The notes: generated by a model not told the origin, from the sequence alone. 50,920 bases of DNA from Zarea fungicola (GCA_900169235.1 FWCC01000050.1:1-50920), one strand, 5' to 3'; counted from the stretch's first letter, positions 31,520-43,393 are shown. Numbers and translations are program-made.

Positions 31520-33076
31520 CTATTTCCGAGTGGAGATATAATAGGGTCCACCAGCGTTTGTCCAGCTGACATATCCTTCAGGATACACGCACTCATCCAC
31601 GTCCAATATCGTGCTTCCAACGTCGTTGATATTATGACTGTGGCCGTCGGTCACGAACGACCGCAACGAGATGATTTTACAGCCAAGTTTGAGATCTAGA
31701 AACATGCGTACCAGGTCATCGTTGAGCTGCGAGGTGAACGCCTTGTTGTTCACGAGAACAACGTCGGCTCGCTTCAGGGCCTCTTGAATGATAGAGTTCT
31801 TTCGAAAATCTCCCTTTTCCAGGTGCGTCTTGCCTGGCAAGATGCCCCACAGCTTGCATCGGGCCTCAAACTCGCGCTTCTGGTCGTCGGCCAGCTTGCA
31901 GGCATTCTCCATCATCTCACAACCGATGCTTTCGCAGCCAATCTCCAGCGCTGCCTGTAGCACCACATTGCCGACACCGGAACCCAGGTCCACAAACACT
32001 TGATCGGATCTCAGCTTGAGCTGTTCTACGAGGAGCTTGGTCACAAACGGATGCAGAAGCTCTCCGTAGACGTAGTCGGTTCCGTTCTCGTATTTGGAAA
32101 GGAGCTCGACGTGGGGGGCGACTGTTCGGTCGTATATTTGGTCAAGGATGAAGGCAACGAAATGGGCTGGCAGCTCGTGCAACTTATCGAGATTCTTGGC
32201 GACGATGCCATCCTCGACGAGTACTTGGAGGGTCTGGTTGTACTCGTGTATGGCGGCCTTGAAGCCTGTTAGGTCCTGAATATTTCTATTGGATGCTTTT
32301 TCGAGTCGCCGGATGAGTCCGCCGTTTTGGTTCGTAAAAGGCTCAGCCTCTTCTTCAGTAAGATATGTTTCGGCAACGAGCTGTACGATACGGATGCTAG
32401 CCTGTACCGCGTCAATTTTGTCTTTTCCCCAAACAAGCTCAAACCTAAGGCCATCAGTTAGTAAAATAGAACCCAAAAAAATCAATAATGCGGTTGTGCC
32501 CAGGACTTACCTTTCACGTGGTTGGGGGCTGGGATATTGTATTTCTATGGCAACATCCTCCTTCTGGGCCCCCATGACCGGGACACACTTGGTCTCCAGC
32601 GAGGCTACATCGACGGCGTGGACAAACTTGAGACCTGCTTCGGGCTCCTCGTATGCATCAACGTCACGCAGCTTTCGGTTCGGGTCGGCGATGATCTGGT
32701 CAGGAACCTTGCGCGGTCGTTTGCGGGCATCGAGGCTCATCCAGCCATCGTCCTCATTGTCATCGCTGTCCTTGTCAAAGGTGACACGCTCGAGGGCAGG
32801 CGACCTGCGGACAGGAGTAGTGCCGGCCTTGCGCTTGCGCTCGATGCGTCGCTCGTCCGATGACGATGGGTACGGCGAGTTGCTCTTTTGCCGCGGGGTG
32901 GCCGGCTTTGGGGAGGAGCGGTGCAGGGACGGCGAGCGCGATGTCGACGATGCCTTGGACAGGGACTGCGGTTTGAGCTTGGGCTTGGGCGCCGGCCGCT
33001 CAACGGTGACCTTTTCGATGCGAATTTTGGGCGGGTCGACCTTGAACTTATTGCCCTTGCCACCGAGAAGAGGCAT
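31520..33076 (-). CDS. DOT1: DOT1-family histone H3 lysine-79 methyltransferase
   Basis: A nuclear SAM-dependent enzyme that methylates H3K79, with roles in silencing and checkpoint control. Exons 33076-32511 and 32444-31520, intron 66 nt (GTAAGT..TAG), 496 residues. The N-terminal ~180 residues are basic, Ser/Pro-rich and disordered, fitting nucleosome contact. The catalytic domain shows YGEL (about 315-318), the SAM-binding DLGSGVGN (341-348), IGCEMMENA, and the substrate-side loop NNKAF (about 421-425), which in yeast and human enzymes is NNFAF. It ends with [13 protein letters not shown]. The ATG (33074-33076) precedes [19 protein letters not shown], a typical start for filamentous-fungal Dot1. 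Confidence 0.94.
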
Positions 33077-34341
33077 GGCTGCAGAGCCAGTGGAAGGCGC
33101 GCCGTGCGGCAGGGACGTTTGTCAAAATAGGTAGAAAAGAACTCGACGTCGTCGAGTATCGTGCCTATGTTGGTCGCAGGGCAAAAACAACGGCTTCTGT
33201 AGTTATACGGCTATGTCGGGAGGCGGCTTCGCAAGCTCGTTCGTTGGTGGCTAAGCGGCGGCGCGCGTCGTCACAAGACCAGGGCCGGTTGTCGGGCCTA
33301 GGAGCAAAAAAAGTATGGCGACAGGAGGAAGTATTGGTACAAGAAAAGAAGTATTGTGTTGGGAAAAGAATGAAGCAAAGTGTCAAAAGAAGATTAAGGA
33401 TAGTAGCCAAGGATGCGGGACGAGAATAAGAAAGAAAAAAAAATATCCAAGTCTTTGGAGGTTGTGCAAGTGGGTGGTAAGTGGGTGGTAAGTGGGAGGA
33501 GAGTGAAGAGTGAACACAGAAGTGAGGTGAGGCGCAACACAGGCGTGGGGTTCAAGGCTTTGTCTTGGGGCCGTTTTGGACAGGGATGACTCTTGCTTTA
33601 ACTAATAATAAAATACTGTTAATACATGGCGGTCATTGGTGGCAATGTACTAAAGTACCTGCTGCTAGTAAGTGCTTATTTTACTGCTGTATCAGTAAGT
33701 TGGTTGGACATGTTTGCTCCAGCCTGACCCCAAGCAAGGCAAGGCCCGCCGCCCACTTCATTGTTGCCTTGTTTCTTCGTCTTATTTCTCCTTGTCCACT
33801 TCCAAGGCTCACCAACGTACCCTGCACCCACCCACCCGCACTTTGGGTACCTACCCTATATCCACTCAGCAGGTTGGTTGGCTGGTTGGCAAGGCAGCCT
33901 CGGAGATGGTTTAACTCGTGTTTGTTAACTCTACTCAGCTCCATGCGAATTAACTCTTTAACCGGCATTCTGTATTTTTGCAGTCTCGAGCATATACTTG
34001 CTAATGACGGTTCCACAGCTCCTGGTGCAGGAGGGTGAAGGGTGGGATCTCTTGAATCCACAGCTTCAAGTATACAACAAAAAGAGTGGATGGCATTAAT
34101 AAACCCAAAATATTCAATTTTCTTCTTTCGTATGATTTGCAAATTTCGCCCTCCCAGTTTGCATTCTCTGATATGTGCATGAGCGAGCTGCGAAAAGCCC
34201 TCCGCATCGCCATTCAGGGCATGGCGGCGAGTTACATGTTTGCCTCAAGCCTTCAACCATCCATGTTAAACCCTATTTCTACCTCTCTCCCGTATGCTAT
34301 ACATCGCTTAGAGAAAGCATTAGCTCCCCCACACACCCCAA
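33077..34341. other. Spacer with DOT1 5' region
   Basis: About 1.3 kb. The left part is the presumed DOT1 leader and promoter, A/G-rich on the plus strand, with a short tandem AAGTGGGTGGT repeat at about 33468-33497. The right part is the 3' flank of the Ser-rich gene. No other supported ORF. Confidence 0.5.
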
Positions 34342-35274
34342 TCAGTCTACATAGCTGCTGCTGCTGCTGCTCCTGCTGCTGCTCCCACTGCTCCTGCTGC
34401 TCCTGCTGCTGCTCCTGTTCCGCCGCCAAAACATCAACTTCCTCATCCAACCAAACTTTGATGATGAACCCTTGTTCGTCGAAAGAATTACGTCGGACGC
34501 AGTGCTACTGCTCCTCCCCCTCAAAGTCTCACTGTCGCGGGCCGATGGCGGCCTCGGCTTGGATTTGTTCCTGGCGGCCGTGAAAAACTTCTGTTTTGGC
34601 TGAGCGAACTTGTTGCCCTGGACAGGTACACCAAACGGTGGAGGGACCACAGGACGAAAGTTGTTTGGTGGGGGTGGGAAAGCAAGCCTCGGAGGTCTCT
34701 GATTGACGAAACAGTACCCCCCCGAAAATGACAGCTCAGCAACGTATGCATAGGCCTTGGCCATTGTCATCGGCCCATGGGTGAAGGACATACCGGACCG
34801 GCCGGCCATGTAGGCCAGCTTCTGCACAAGAGCACCCATGCCATCATCACCAGCTCCATCTGTCTCGGTCATCATCTCACTCTCAAGTTTGTCGCCCTGC
34901 TTGGTGTGAGGAGCTGGACTCGCCGCCAGTAGTGGCAAATCGGGACTCAGAGCATCGACCACGCGCCGCAGATTGGCCATGCTCATGTCGTCCTTCCACA
35001 TGCGAGCATTCTCCTCCGTTCTGCCTGCAGGAGCTGGCTGATTCATATGATGGAAGTCCGTGCTTTGATGGCGGACTCGCCATAGCCTCCATACCACGCC
35101 GTTCCATGTCAATTCTTCAAACGGCGGCGGTGTGGCGATGCCAGCCTTGACCTCAAGAGCCAATACTCGCCTCTCAAGGCTGCGCAATCCGAGCTCTGGA
35201 AAGTCACCCGGCAACTCCAGTCGATGCCAGCCCTCTAGATGTGCAATTAAAGAAGCACAGTGCACTTCCTCCAT
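34342..35274 (-). CDS. Hypothetical protein with Ser/Arg-rich tail
   Basis: I do not recognise this 310-residue protein. The ATG is the complement of 35272-35274 (MEEVHCASLIAHLEGWHRLELPGDFPEL). An upstream in-frame extension is AT-rich and looks non-coding. The middle is Pro-rich (FPPPPNNFRPVVPPPFGVP). The last ~25 residues are almost only Ser, Arg and Gly, encoded by an AGC/AGG-type trinucleotide repeat. Residues about 29-60 (LRSLERRVLALEVKAG) could form a helix. The coding frame is much longer than overlapping frames and the upstream part has no low-complexity bias, which supports a real gene. RNA-binding by the SR-like tail would be speculation. Confidence 0.65.
   Translation of the reverse strand: MEEVHCASLIAHLEGWHRLELPGDFPELGLRSLERRVLALEVKAGIATPPPFEELTWNGVVWRLWRVRHQSTDFHHMNQPAPAGRTEENARMWKDDMSMANLRRVVDALSPDLPLLAASPAPHTKQGDKLESEMMTETDGAGDDGMGALVQKLAYMAGRSGMSFTHGPMTMAKAYAYVAELSFSGGYCFVNQRPPRLAFPPPPNNFRPVVPPPFGVPVQGNKFAQPKQKFFTAARNKSKPRPPSARDSETLRGRSSSTASDVILSTNKGSSSKFGWMRKLMFWRRNRSSSRSSRSSGSSSRSSSSSSYVD
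34354..34417. repeat. Imperfect CTG/CCTG trinucleotide repeat in coding sequence
   Basis: Mostly CTG and CTC units on the plus strand, read as AGC/AGG-type codons (Ser, Arg) on the minus strand at the 3' end of the hypothetical gene. Likely length-variable between strains. Confidence 0.85.
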
Positions 35275-35856
35275 TTTCTTGTTACAAAAGAAAATTTTAA
35301 AACTAGAGGATAGGACGAAGGAAACCGCTTGTGGTAAGAATATAAAAGATACGGCTAATATCAATTACGGAGAGTATCTTGGAGCTTATGAAGAAGAAGA
35401 AAAGATAGGAAAAAATGGACTCTATATACCATGCATCTCATAGTTGCGATATTCTGAACATCACTTTCAGCTCTTCCCCGCATACAGTATGTGGCTTTCT
35501 GTCACCATGGTTCGCAAATTTAATTGGCAGCATTTAACCACCTTGGACGCCTTGTGCCACTTGTCACACTCTGCTTCGTCGGTGCATGGCTGCCCTGCGT
35601 TGTGCTCGGCACAATTGTGCTGGGTGTGAATGACAGACGTTCTTCACCGCCAACGGCAACGGCATTCTCCATCAGCAAGGCGTTGCAAGTTGGGCGGGGG
35701 CGGTTTCAGTAAGGTATGCATGGTTCAATCCATTCCTACAACTCAATTTACCTCTAGAAGCAACGAGCTTTAGCATATAGCAGTTCCAAACCTCGACATT
35801 TTTTCATTAAACTTTAACTTTTATTTAATCATAACAAATCCTCTAAATAACAACTT
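35275..35856. other. Spacer between EFL1 and the Ser-rich gene
   Basis: About 580 bp with the EFL1 3' UTR (right) and the upstream region of the hypothetical gene (left). A TTACGGAGAG variant of the TACGGAGTA motif is near 35365. Nothing else supported. Confidence 0.5.
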
Positions 35857-38800
35857 TTATCTCTTCAAAGTCTTTTGCTTCTCAGCGTCGGTTGCAACGT
35901 TGCGCCCCTCCACAAGAAGACCCTTCTTCCGGCGCACAGCATCCATGTACCGCTTGGCCACGTTCTCCTTGTCTGCCAGTTCTCCTAGATCCTCCAAATC
36001 ATCTTCGGTAAATGGCACCCAAAACGGATCCTCATCCAGTATCTCAAACCCGGCGAAAATGAGCTGCGGCTGGGCCGCGCCGCTGGTTCGCTTGCGCATC
36101 TCATCAGCGAAACCAAAACTCTCGGCGACGGGGAGCAGAGCCTGGATCGTAAAGAATGGCGTGCCCTCCTTCATCGTCTCGGCAACAACGCGGCCGCGGC
36201 GTCTGGTAAGCACATCATAGACACGGCCCAAGACCTCGGTCGAAGCCTGAATTTCCACAGTATACATGGCCAGCATGAGGCGCGCAGACCAGTCCAGGAA
36301 ACCGGTACGGACGGCAGATTGGAAGGCTTTGATGACTTCACCAGTCAGACGTCCTAGGTTGTCACGAGCAGATGTATTGTCATCGGCCTGGTTCAGCGCA
36401 ACATCCTCCACGAAAACAGCAATACCCTGAATAGGCTCGTTGCAGAGAGGACCCTGGGCAAGAAAGAGCTGATATGCATATGTAATCTTGTCAGCTAAAT
36501 GACTGGGGTGTAAAACATCTCCCACTACAGGAAATGAGTCTTTGGAGTCGGAATTCGCAAACATTCGGGGCAGAATACTATCCTTTGTAGCATCAATCAG
36601 AAGATTCGGTCCAGTCCGCCGCGGACCAAACCCAGCCACGTGGTCGACAACATTCTTCCAAACATCACGGCCTTTGCCCACATCCAGCTCTTTTTGAAGC
36701 TGATTCTTGAGCTCCTCGGCAGACATTGTACTCCCTGACGTAACCGCCTGCTCAATATCAACCGCCTCGGCATTGCTGTCGGCATCATCGTCGGAGCCAA
36801 GCTGCCAGCGGTCGTTGTATACTTTCTTGATTGAGTCGCCATTCTTGAGAAGGAATTCCGTGACGTTTTCAGGCAGTGGGCGCACGCGAATAGTCAGAGT
36901 GACTTGCTTGGAGCTGGTGTCGATGACAACAACACCGCGGCCGAGATCCTTGTTCACAGGCGGCCGCATTTCCTCAGCCCGAACTATAGTCTCCCGGTAC
37001 GGCACAATGGGAGCACCTGCCTGAATGTCGCAGTGAGCAAACCTCTCCTTCAGATCTGTCAAACAGCGTTCGAGATGCAGCTCACCAGCGGTTAGCAACA
37101 CATGTTCTCCGCTGGCAAACTGCTCGTACTCGGCACAGGGGTCGCTTTGGACAAGTAGTCGAAGACCGTCAATCATCTTATCAAGATCACCGGGGTTGAC
37201 GGGCTCCAATGCGACGCGCACAATCGGCTGCCCGGCCATGCTAACGCCGGCAAGATTGACGGCGCCATCAAGTTTGCTACACAGGGTACCCGACTTGAGA
37301 ATCTTGCCTTCCAGGCCAGCGATACCAAAAACAACACCAGCAGGTACTGAATTGAGAGCCTCCAAGCTTCTGCCCATTAACATGTACAGCGCCTTGACCT
37401 CGATTTCTCGAGGCTTGGGCTCAATATTGGGTTCGGCAGGGGACCACTTTGGTGGGATAACATATAACGTATCACCGACAGAAATTGTGCCAGAGTATAT
37501 TCTGGCAAAGCCGACTAAATGCTCAAGATCAATCTTCTTCTGTTCGGGGTCAGGAACATTGCTGTCGAGGCTGACTTCTCCAAGGGCCTGCGTCAGAGGA
37601 TCGACCCCATTACCGTTCTCTTGTAGTGCGGCTTGCGCCCGAGCAGCTTCAGCTCTCTTTTGCCGCGCAAGGTCTCGGGCTTCCTCACCACTCATCTGAC
37701 CCCCAGCTTTACGCTTGTTCTCTGGCAGTTCGCTTTCAGGTATCGAAACCATCTTACTAACATACGCTACAACCGGGTCGGAATCGCCATGTTTAAAAGT
37801 CACCATGGCATCGCGAATCTGGGGGTCTATATTTGCAGAACCAGGTGAGCTATCCAAGACGGTCGGAAGACGCTCGTGCTGTGCAATTGGTGGCGAGGGA
37901 AGTGATTCAATGACAGAAACCAGAACTGCAGTTGACAGAGGGAGCCACGACGCAAAGACTGTCGTAAGTAGCAGTCGAGGGTCGCGAGCTCTGAGAATAT
38001 GAGATGGAATAGTGAGATTGAGAGATTTCGTGACCTTGTCCAGGAGTGCAGGATCACCTTTGCCACTATCGCCTCCGGTTGTGGCCTGGTAGACAGTCCA
38101 CACAGGCTCAAGAACCAGCTGAACAAACATGGGCTTAAGGTTTCTCCCTTTTAGATGCTTAGGCCCCAGGACCTTTTTTGTTTTGGGGTCTAAATAGAAA
38201 CTGCCCCAAAGGACCTTTTCTAGAATGCCGCGCTTGATGCCCAGCTTCTTCTCGTAGAGGCTGGCAAATTGGCGACATGTAAACGCCCATCCATCAGTGG
38301 CCGTGCTGAAGATGACATTGTTCTTCTCTGGTGCAAAGTAAATATCTTCGTCATCCTTTTCCTCGAATTGCAGATCGACGGAGTCGGTGTTATCCTCGTT
38401 AGCGGAAGCCTTGGCAGCAGCTGCAGCGTTTGCGCGCTCCTCCATTTTCTCTCTCCAGTTGAGGTCCTCCTCCATTCGTTCGCCTTGGAAGAAGCTGCCA
38501 AGCACAGCGTTTACTTGCTCCAAGAGCTTACTAAGATGGATGAAAGCTTCGTTTGGGGTCATCTTTAGCTCCGTGACAAGCCGATCCATTTTGTTGATGA
38601 CAAGAAGGGGCTTCAGCTTCTCTGTCCATGCCTGGCGCAAGACAGTGACTGTCTGACTGCACACTCCTTCAACTGCGTCGACGAGGATGACAGCACCGTC
38701 ACAAAGCCGTGAGGCGGTAGATACTTCACTACTGAAATCAATGTGTCCCGGAGAGTCGATGAGGTTAATGAGGTATTCCTTGGCCTCAGGTGTAGCATCT

Positions 38801-39109
38801 GGTGCTGATCTTCGAAGCATAGAGAAGTATAATGAAATAGCGGAAGATTCCATGGTAATTCCTCTGGCCTGCTCATCAGGTCTTGAATCTAGATACCTAA
38901 TTTTGCCGGCAAGCTTTGGCGAGATGATACCATTTGTCGCCAATAGGGCATCTGTAAGGGAAGTTTTCCCATGGTCAACATGAGCCAGTATGCAAATCTA
39001 TTTGAAATTAGCTTCAAGTTTGGTACATCAAACAAACAGCACGCACATTGCGAATGTCTTGCGACTGCCGTTGTAGGCCTGCAAGCTTTTCAGGCGTGAC
39101 AACCGGCAT
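35857..39109 (-). CDS. RIA1: EFL1/RIA1, GTPase for 60S ribosome maturation
   Basis: An EF-2-like GTPase that with Sdo1 releases Tif6/eIF6 from cytoplasmic pre-60S subunits. Exons 39109-39047 (MPVVTPEKLAGLQRQSQDIR + N) and 38997-35857, intron 49 nt (GTGCGT..TAG), total 1067 residues. GTPase motifs: G1 AHVDHGKT (26-33), G2 RGIT, G3 DSPGH (102-106), G4 NKMD (156-159). An acidic insertion follows G4 (near NAAAAAKASANEDNTDS), as in EFL1 but not EF-2. Domains II-V follow, including PGDLDKMIDGLRLLVQSDP and GELHLERCLTDLKERF. The diphthamide-loop histidine context of EF-2 is not seen. The first exon is only 63 nt, so automatic annotation may miss it. Divergent from eIF3L. Confidence 0.95.
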
Positions 39110-39832
39110 GACTGCGTTGGATAATGTAAATGAAGTGGGGGTTTGAAAATGTAAAAACGCTGAAATAGAATGTAATTTAAATGAGGGTGAAGCAATGAGA
39201 CGAAGGCCGAAGCCTGGGATATAATAAGCTAACCCTAGTCAAGCAGCGAAACTGTAGCTTGGTACATCAAGGCTGCCGGGCTGCAGTCTTGCCAAGTTTG
39301 TCATCCACCTAACTAGTATGACTCTTTTCATGCGTCAAAACTTCCCCACCTTGTCCGAAAATTTCACCCAACGACGACTAAGAGGGCAAGTTTCTGCACA
39401 GCTGAGTCTTCCAGATCGTAGTAACAGAATTCGTCAGAATGATTAATAGACTAAAAAAGTAGAATTAATAAAAACTGCTCACACAAACATAGCTCATAAC
39501 AGCTGCGTCTCGGGCCTTCCTTCCTCAGACGCCCCGCTTCTCCCCCGAGAAAGCCCCCACCAAAATAATGCCCGATATATGCATTAGATATGCGGCTATG
39601 GAGTATACATATGGGGCCTAACAGAATATTCGCACCACAAGCCCTAATAACCAAGTCACGAAATTTCGCGGCAGAACATCGCGGCCCCTCTCACGAAGCG
39701 CAAAATTTCGGTGCATGCCCCTCATCCCCAAACTCCACGGCTCGACCTCGACCTCGACGACGACGACAGCGATAACTACGACGAGGACGACGGTTTCCGA
39801 AACATTGCTCCTGCCACCACCAACCACCCAAC
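39110..39832. promoter_or_regulatory. Divergent promoter region, EFL1 / eIF3L
   Basis: About 720 bp between the start codons. It contains three A/T-cored strings: CGAAAATTTC at 39356-39365, the perfect palindrome CGAAATTTCG at 39659-39668, and CAAAATTTCG at 39701-39710. These resemble the ribosome-biogenesis RRPE element of yeasts (AAAAATTTT). A CTCATC at about 39720 would match the core of the PAC element in reverse. Function is not shown. Confidence 0.45.
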
Positions 39833-41320
39833 ATGGCTACGTACCAGAACGGCGCGCCGCCTCGCGCGATTGACGTTGACAGCGATGTAGAGGAGGAGGC
39901 TCTTGTCAACGATTATCGCGAGCAGGTTCAATACGAAGACGGCGAGGAGCTAAGCCAGACAAACAGTGTGCCACAGACCGACGATATCCAGGCGCGCCTC
40001 GTCCAGGCCGCCCAGCCTCTCGACTTCTCCGCGCCGCTTGAGGTCAAGTTCCAGAGTTACGACTCGTACTGCAGCTTGTTCCACTACATACTCAACTCAG
40101 ACGGCCCTGTTGATCTCGAGCCGCCCTCGGTTCGTACACCTGCTAAAGGATTGGGCGTCTTGCGAAAAGTTCGAAGGCTAATTTCTACTTGAAAACAGTA
40201 CTACTGGGCTTGGGACGTCATTGACGAGTTCATCTACCAATTCAACTCGTTCTCCTCCTACAGACTGCGATTGGCTCGTCAGGCCAACAACGACGAGGAG
40301 CTGCAGATCCTCAAGGAGAACCCCAACACTTGGGGCTGCTACAGTGTGCTCAATGTACTGTACTCGCTGATCCAACGATCGCAAATCACCGAGCAGCTCG
40401 CCGCCATGAAGCGTAACGAGGAACCCATGGCCGTCGCCGGCGAGTACGGATCCAAGAACCTGTACCGTATGCTAGGATACTTCTCCATCATCGGTCTCCT
40501 CCGTGTACACTGCCTGATGGGCGATTTTGGTCTGGCCCTCAAGACGCTCGACGATATTGAGCTCAACAAGAAGGCCATGTTTGCCCGCGTCATGGCGGCC
40601 CACTTCACGACATACTACTATGTCGGCTTCTCCTACATGATGATGCACCGCTACGCCGATGCCATCCGCATGTTCAGTCACATCCTGGTCTACGTGTCGA
40701 GGACCAAGAACTTCCAGAAGAACGCGCAGTACGACTCCATTACGAAGAAGAACGAGCAGATGTACGCTCTCATCGCCATCTGCGTCGCTTTCCAGCCCAC
40801 CCGCCTGGACGACACCATCCACAGCGCCCTACGTGAGAAGTATGGTGACCAGCTCCTGAAGCTGCAGCGCGGCGGCCCTGAGTCGCTTCCCATCTTTGAG
40901 GAGCTCTTCCGCACTGCCTGCCCCAAGTTCATCTCGCCTGTCGTCCCCGACTTTGAGAACCCCGAGGCCAACTTGGACCCCGTCGAGCACCACCTTGCTG
41001 TCTTCATGGATGAGGTCAAGACCAACATGTGGAGCCCCACTATCAAGTCGTACCTCCGGCTATATACCACTATGGACCTCAACAAGCTCGCCGGTTTTCT
41101 TGAGGTCAAGCCGGACGAGCTCCGCTCATGGCTCATGGTGACCAAGCAGCGCACCAAGCAGCTGCGCTGGCAGGACCAGGGTCTGCTCGAGGGCGACCTC
41201 ATCAATGTCAGCGACCTCGACTACGCCCTGCAGGGAGACCTCATTCACATTTCCGAGGCCAAGGTTGGCCGCAAGCTCGTCGACTGGTACCTCCGCAATC
41301 TGTCTCGCACTTACAACTGA
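39833..41320 (+). CDS. Eukaryotic translation initiation factor 3 subunit L
   Basis: eIF3l is a PCI-domain subunit of the eIF3 complex that helps assemble the 43S pre-initiation complex; it is kept in filamentous fungi but absent from budding yeast. Exons 39833-40129 and 40199-41320, intron 69 nt with the less usual donor GTTCGT, 472 residues. The start MATYQNGAPPRAIDVDSDVE leads into an acidic N-terminus. Conserved stretches are YYWAWDVIDEFIYQFNSF, GYFSIIGLLRVHCLMGDF, HFTTYYYVGFSYMMMHRY and the PCI end YTTMDLNKLAGFLEV ... GRKLVDWYLRNLSRTYN. Codons are strongly C-ending, unlike the flanking spacers, which fits a highly expressed gene. Confidence 0.95.
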
Positions 41321-42978
41321 AAGATTATCTTACCAAAAAAAGGAAGTAGGATGAGAATTTCAAGTCTGTGCAGACAAGTCTAATAAAAAAGAAACCCCAT
41401 ACCCTCCAGAGACATGAGAGATGACGAACGAAAATGTTTTCGTCGCAGCTTGGCGCATGATTTTTGCAAATATGGGCTAGTAATTGCAAAGGGGGTCAAA
41501 AAATCCACTGGGGGCTGCATGGCAAATGGCGTCACGGAGTTGAGGCCCTTTTTTTTGTTTCCGTTTTAATTTCGGTCTTTTTAATATCGTGGCGAGACAA
41601 GAATAAGGAGCAGGCAATCGAGGGAAAACGAAAAATGGCATAGAAAGAAATGGAGTCATGATGGATGAGAAGAGAGAAAAAGGTCCGGGGAACCAGTAGA
41701 CAGATTCTACTATAACATGAAGATTACGTACATTGCTAGAATTACGCATTTTAAATGAGTAAAAACGGTTAAAACCTTTACATTACAGTATGCTTTGATG
41801 GTTGAGAAGAGGGCCTATGAAACTTGGAATGGACGGTAACGGGCTTCGTGGTGATGTGTGTGATGCGGCCAAATCGACTGCAAGGCAGTTATAGCCGAGT
41901 CACAACTGCTGATAAGTAAACGTGATTGGCGTTTGACAAAGAGAGGCTTGTCGAGGACATCGGAGCTGAAGACAGAGGTGATGTGCGATGATACGCAAGA
42001 CGCAGGTCAGCACACTGCTCGGCGAAATGGTCTCCGAACCCGAGGAAACCGTCCCATCCAGCTAGAACGAGGCACTGTCGGTCTTTATGAACTCCCTGAA
42101 AATCTAGCCTATCGGAAGGCAATAAAGCCTAAATAATCTCTCCCCGCTGCTTCGTACATGCTGAAAACCCATAAGAGCGGCCGGTACCTCACTATTCGGG
42201 AATGATGCAAACAAAAGCGGCCAGATGCTTATTAGAGATAAGCGGTGCATATATCTCGGGGTCTCTCAGATGAGAGTGAGCTGGACGTACCGAGAAAGGA
42301 GCTGTAAACAGAAAGAGGAGATGCACATCGAAGATACATAATACGGCCCCGATTCAACCCTGGAGTGACTAGTTGAGGCTCCGACGGAAGCGAAAATAGT
42401 GGGCAAGAAGTTGGTTGGTCAGCTGTCGGCGCCAGAAACCCTTGGCAGCCTGGGAGGGATGCTTGATAGACATCATGGGGAAGCACAAGGGGGGGAGGCT
42501 CGCCACTTTGGAGTAAAAGGAAATAATTGTGAAGGTTTTATTATCTATTGATCTATTTGCCTACAGGGTTTGTGCGTCATAGGATAATGGGCCAAGCAGC
42601 GAGAACATGGCCTCCACAATCAGGTTGTTGGAGTTGGAGCATCGCAAAGCAGTGCCTCGTTACCAATATATGCAGGCACTCATTGCAGAAGGACGGCAAC
42701 TAGAGTTCAATTTGTAAGGCAAGGCTCAGGGCGGGCTTGTCACATATCCTTCATTGGATTTGCAATTGATGCTATTAACCTGGCCACTAGCTCCTTTGCG
42801 ATGTTCTGAGCCAACTCAACTGGCGTTCCAGAGTTTTGAACTACCATAATCAGTAACAGCAGATCAACATTGCTCTTACAATGCAACGGTGGCTTGCTAA
42901 AGTTATGAGGCAGCAAAGTTCACCACTGTCTATATGTATGTATCTCGTAGTAGTTCCGTAATTGAAAGCCACGAAGCA

Positions 42979-42996
42979 TGTGCGGGACTTGAACCC
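42979..42996 (-). other. tRNA T-arm / B-box-like fragment
   Basis: On the minus strand GTGGGTTCAAGTCCCGC can form a 5-bp stem around a TTCAAGT loop and contains a pol III B-box (GGTTCAAGTCC). I could not find a matching acceptor 5' strand or a convincing D-arm and anticodon arm upstream, so I do not call a tRNA gene. Possible tRNA relic, SINE remnant or chance. Confidence 0.3.
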
Positions 42997-43112
42997 ACTG
43001 TACTGTAGCCTCAGCCGATGCAAGTGGCCGCGGCATGGAGGGGCAGCTGCAGTAAATTAGCGGTGACGGGAGACTTGCACAGTTAAACTGAGTAAGACCG
43101 ACAACGCCACGG

Positions 43113-43131
43113 TTTTTTTTTTTTTTTTTTT
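43113..43131. repeat. Poly-T homopolymer (T19)
   Basis: Uninterrupted T run in the gene-free region, shortly to the right of the B-box-like fragment. Confidence 0.9.
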
Positions 43132-43312
43132 CATCTTTCTCTTCTGGCAAGGGTGTGAGCTTGTAACGAGGTTATCCTCATGGTTATTACGTCAGAAGTA
43201 GAGTAAGGGAGTCATAGAGTACAAATGGTTTCGGGGAAGTTCTAGCGATAGAAGAACAGAGTTCATGTCTTAGAATGCATTCATTTGAGTGTGGGCAGCA
43301 ATGTTTGCTACA

Positions 43313-43393
43313 GTGACGGAGACTGAGATTGCAGCAATGTATCATGTGGAAACATCTATTACGGACCGTGATTGTAGTCTCCGTCTCCGTCAC
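43313..43393. repeat. Inverted repeat, 16-nt arms
   Basis: Left arm GTGACGGAGACTGAGA (43313-43328) pairs with 43378-43393 in 15 of 16 positions, leaving a 49-nt spacer. It could be a small hairpin or the relic of a short inverted-repeat element. No target-site duplication was recognised. Confidence 0.6.

Noticed and set aside
32289..33134. 281-codon plus-strand frame antisense to DOT1
   Set aside because: Antisense shadow of DOT1 exons; no homology, and the minus strand holds the conserved catalytic motifs.
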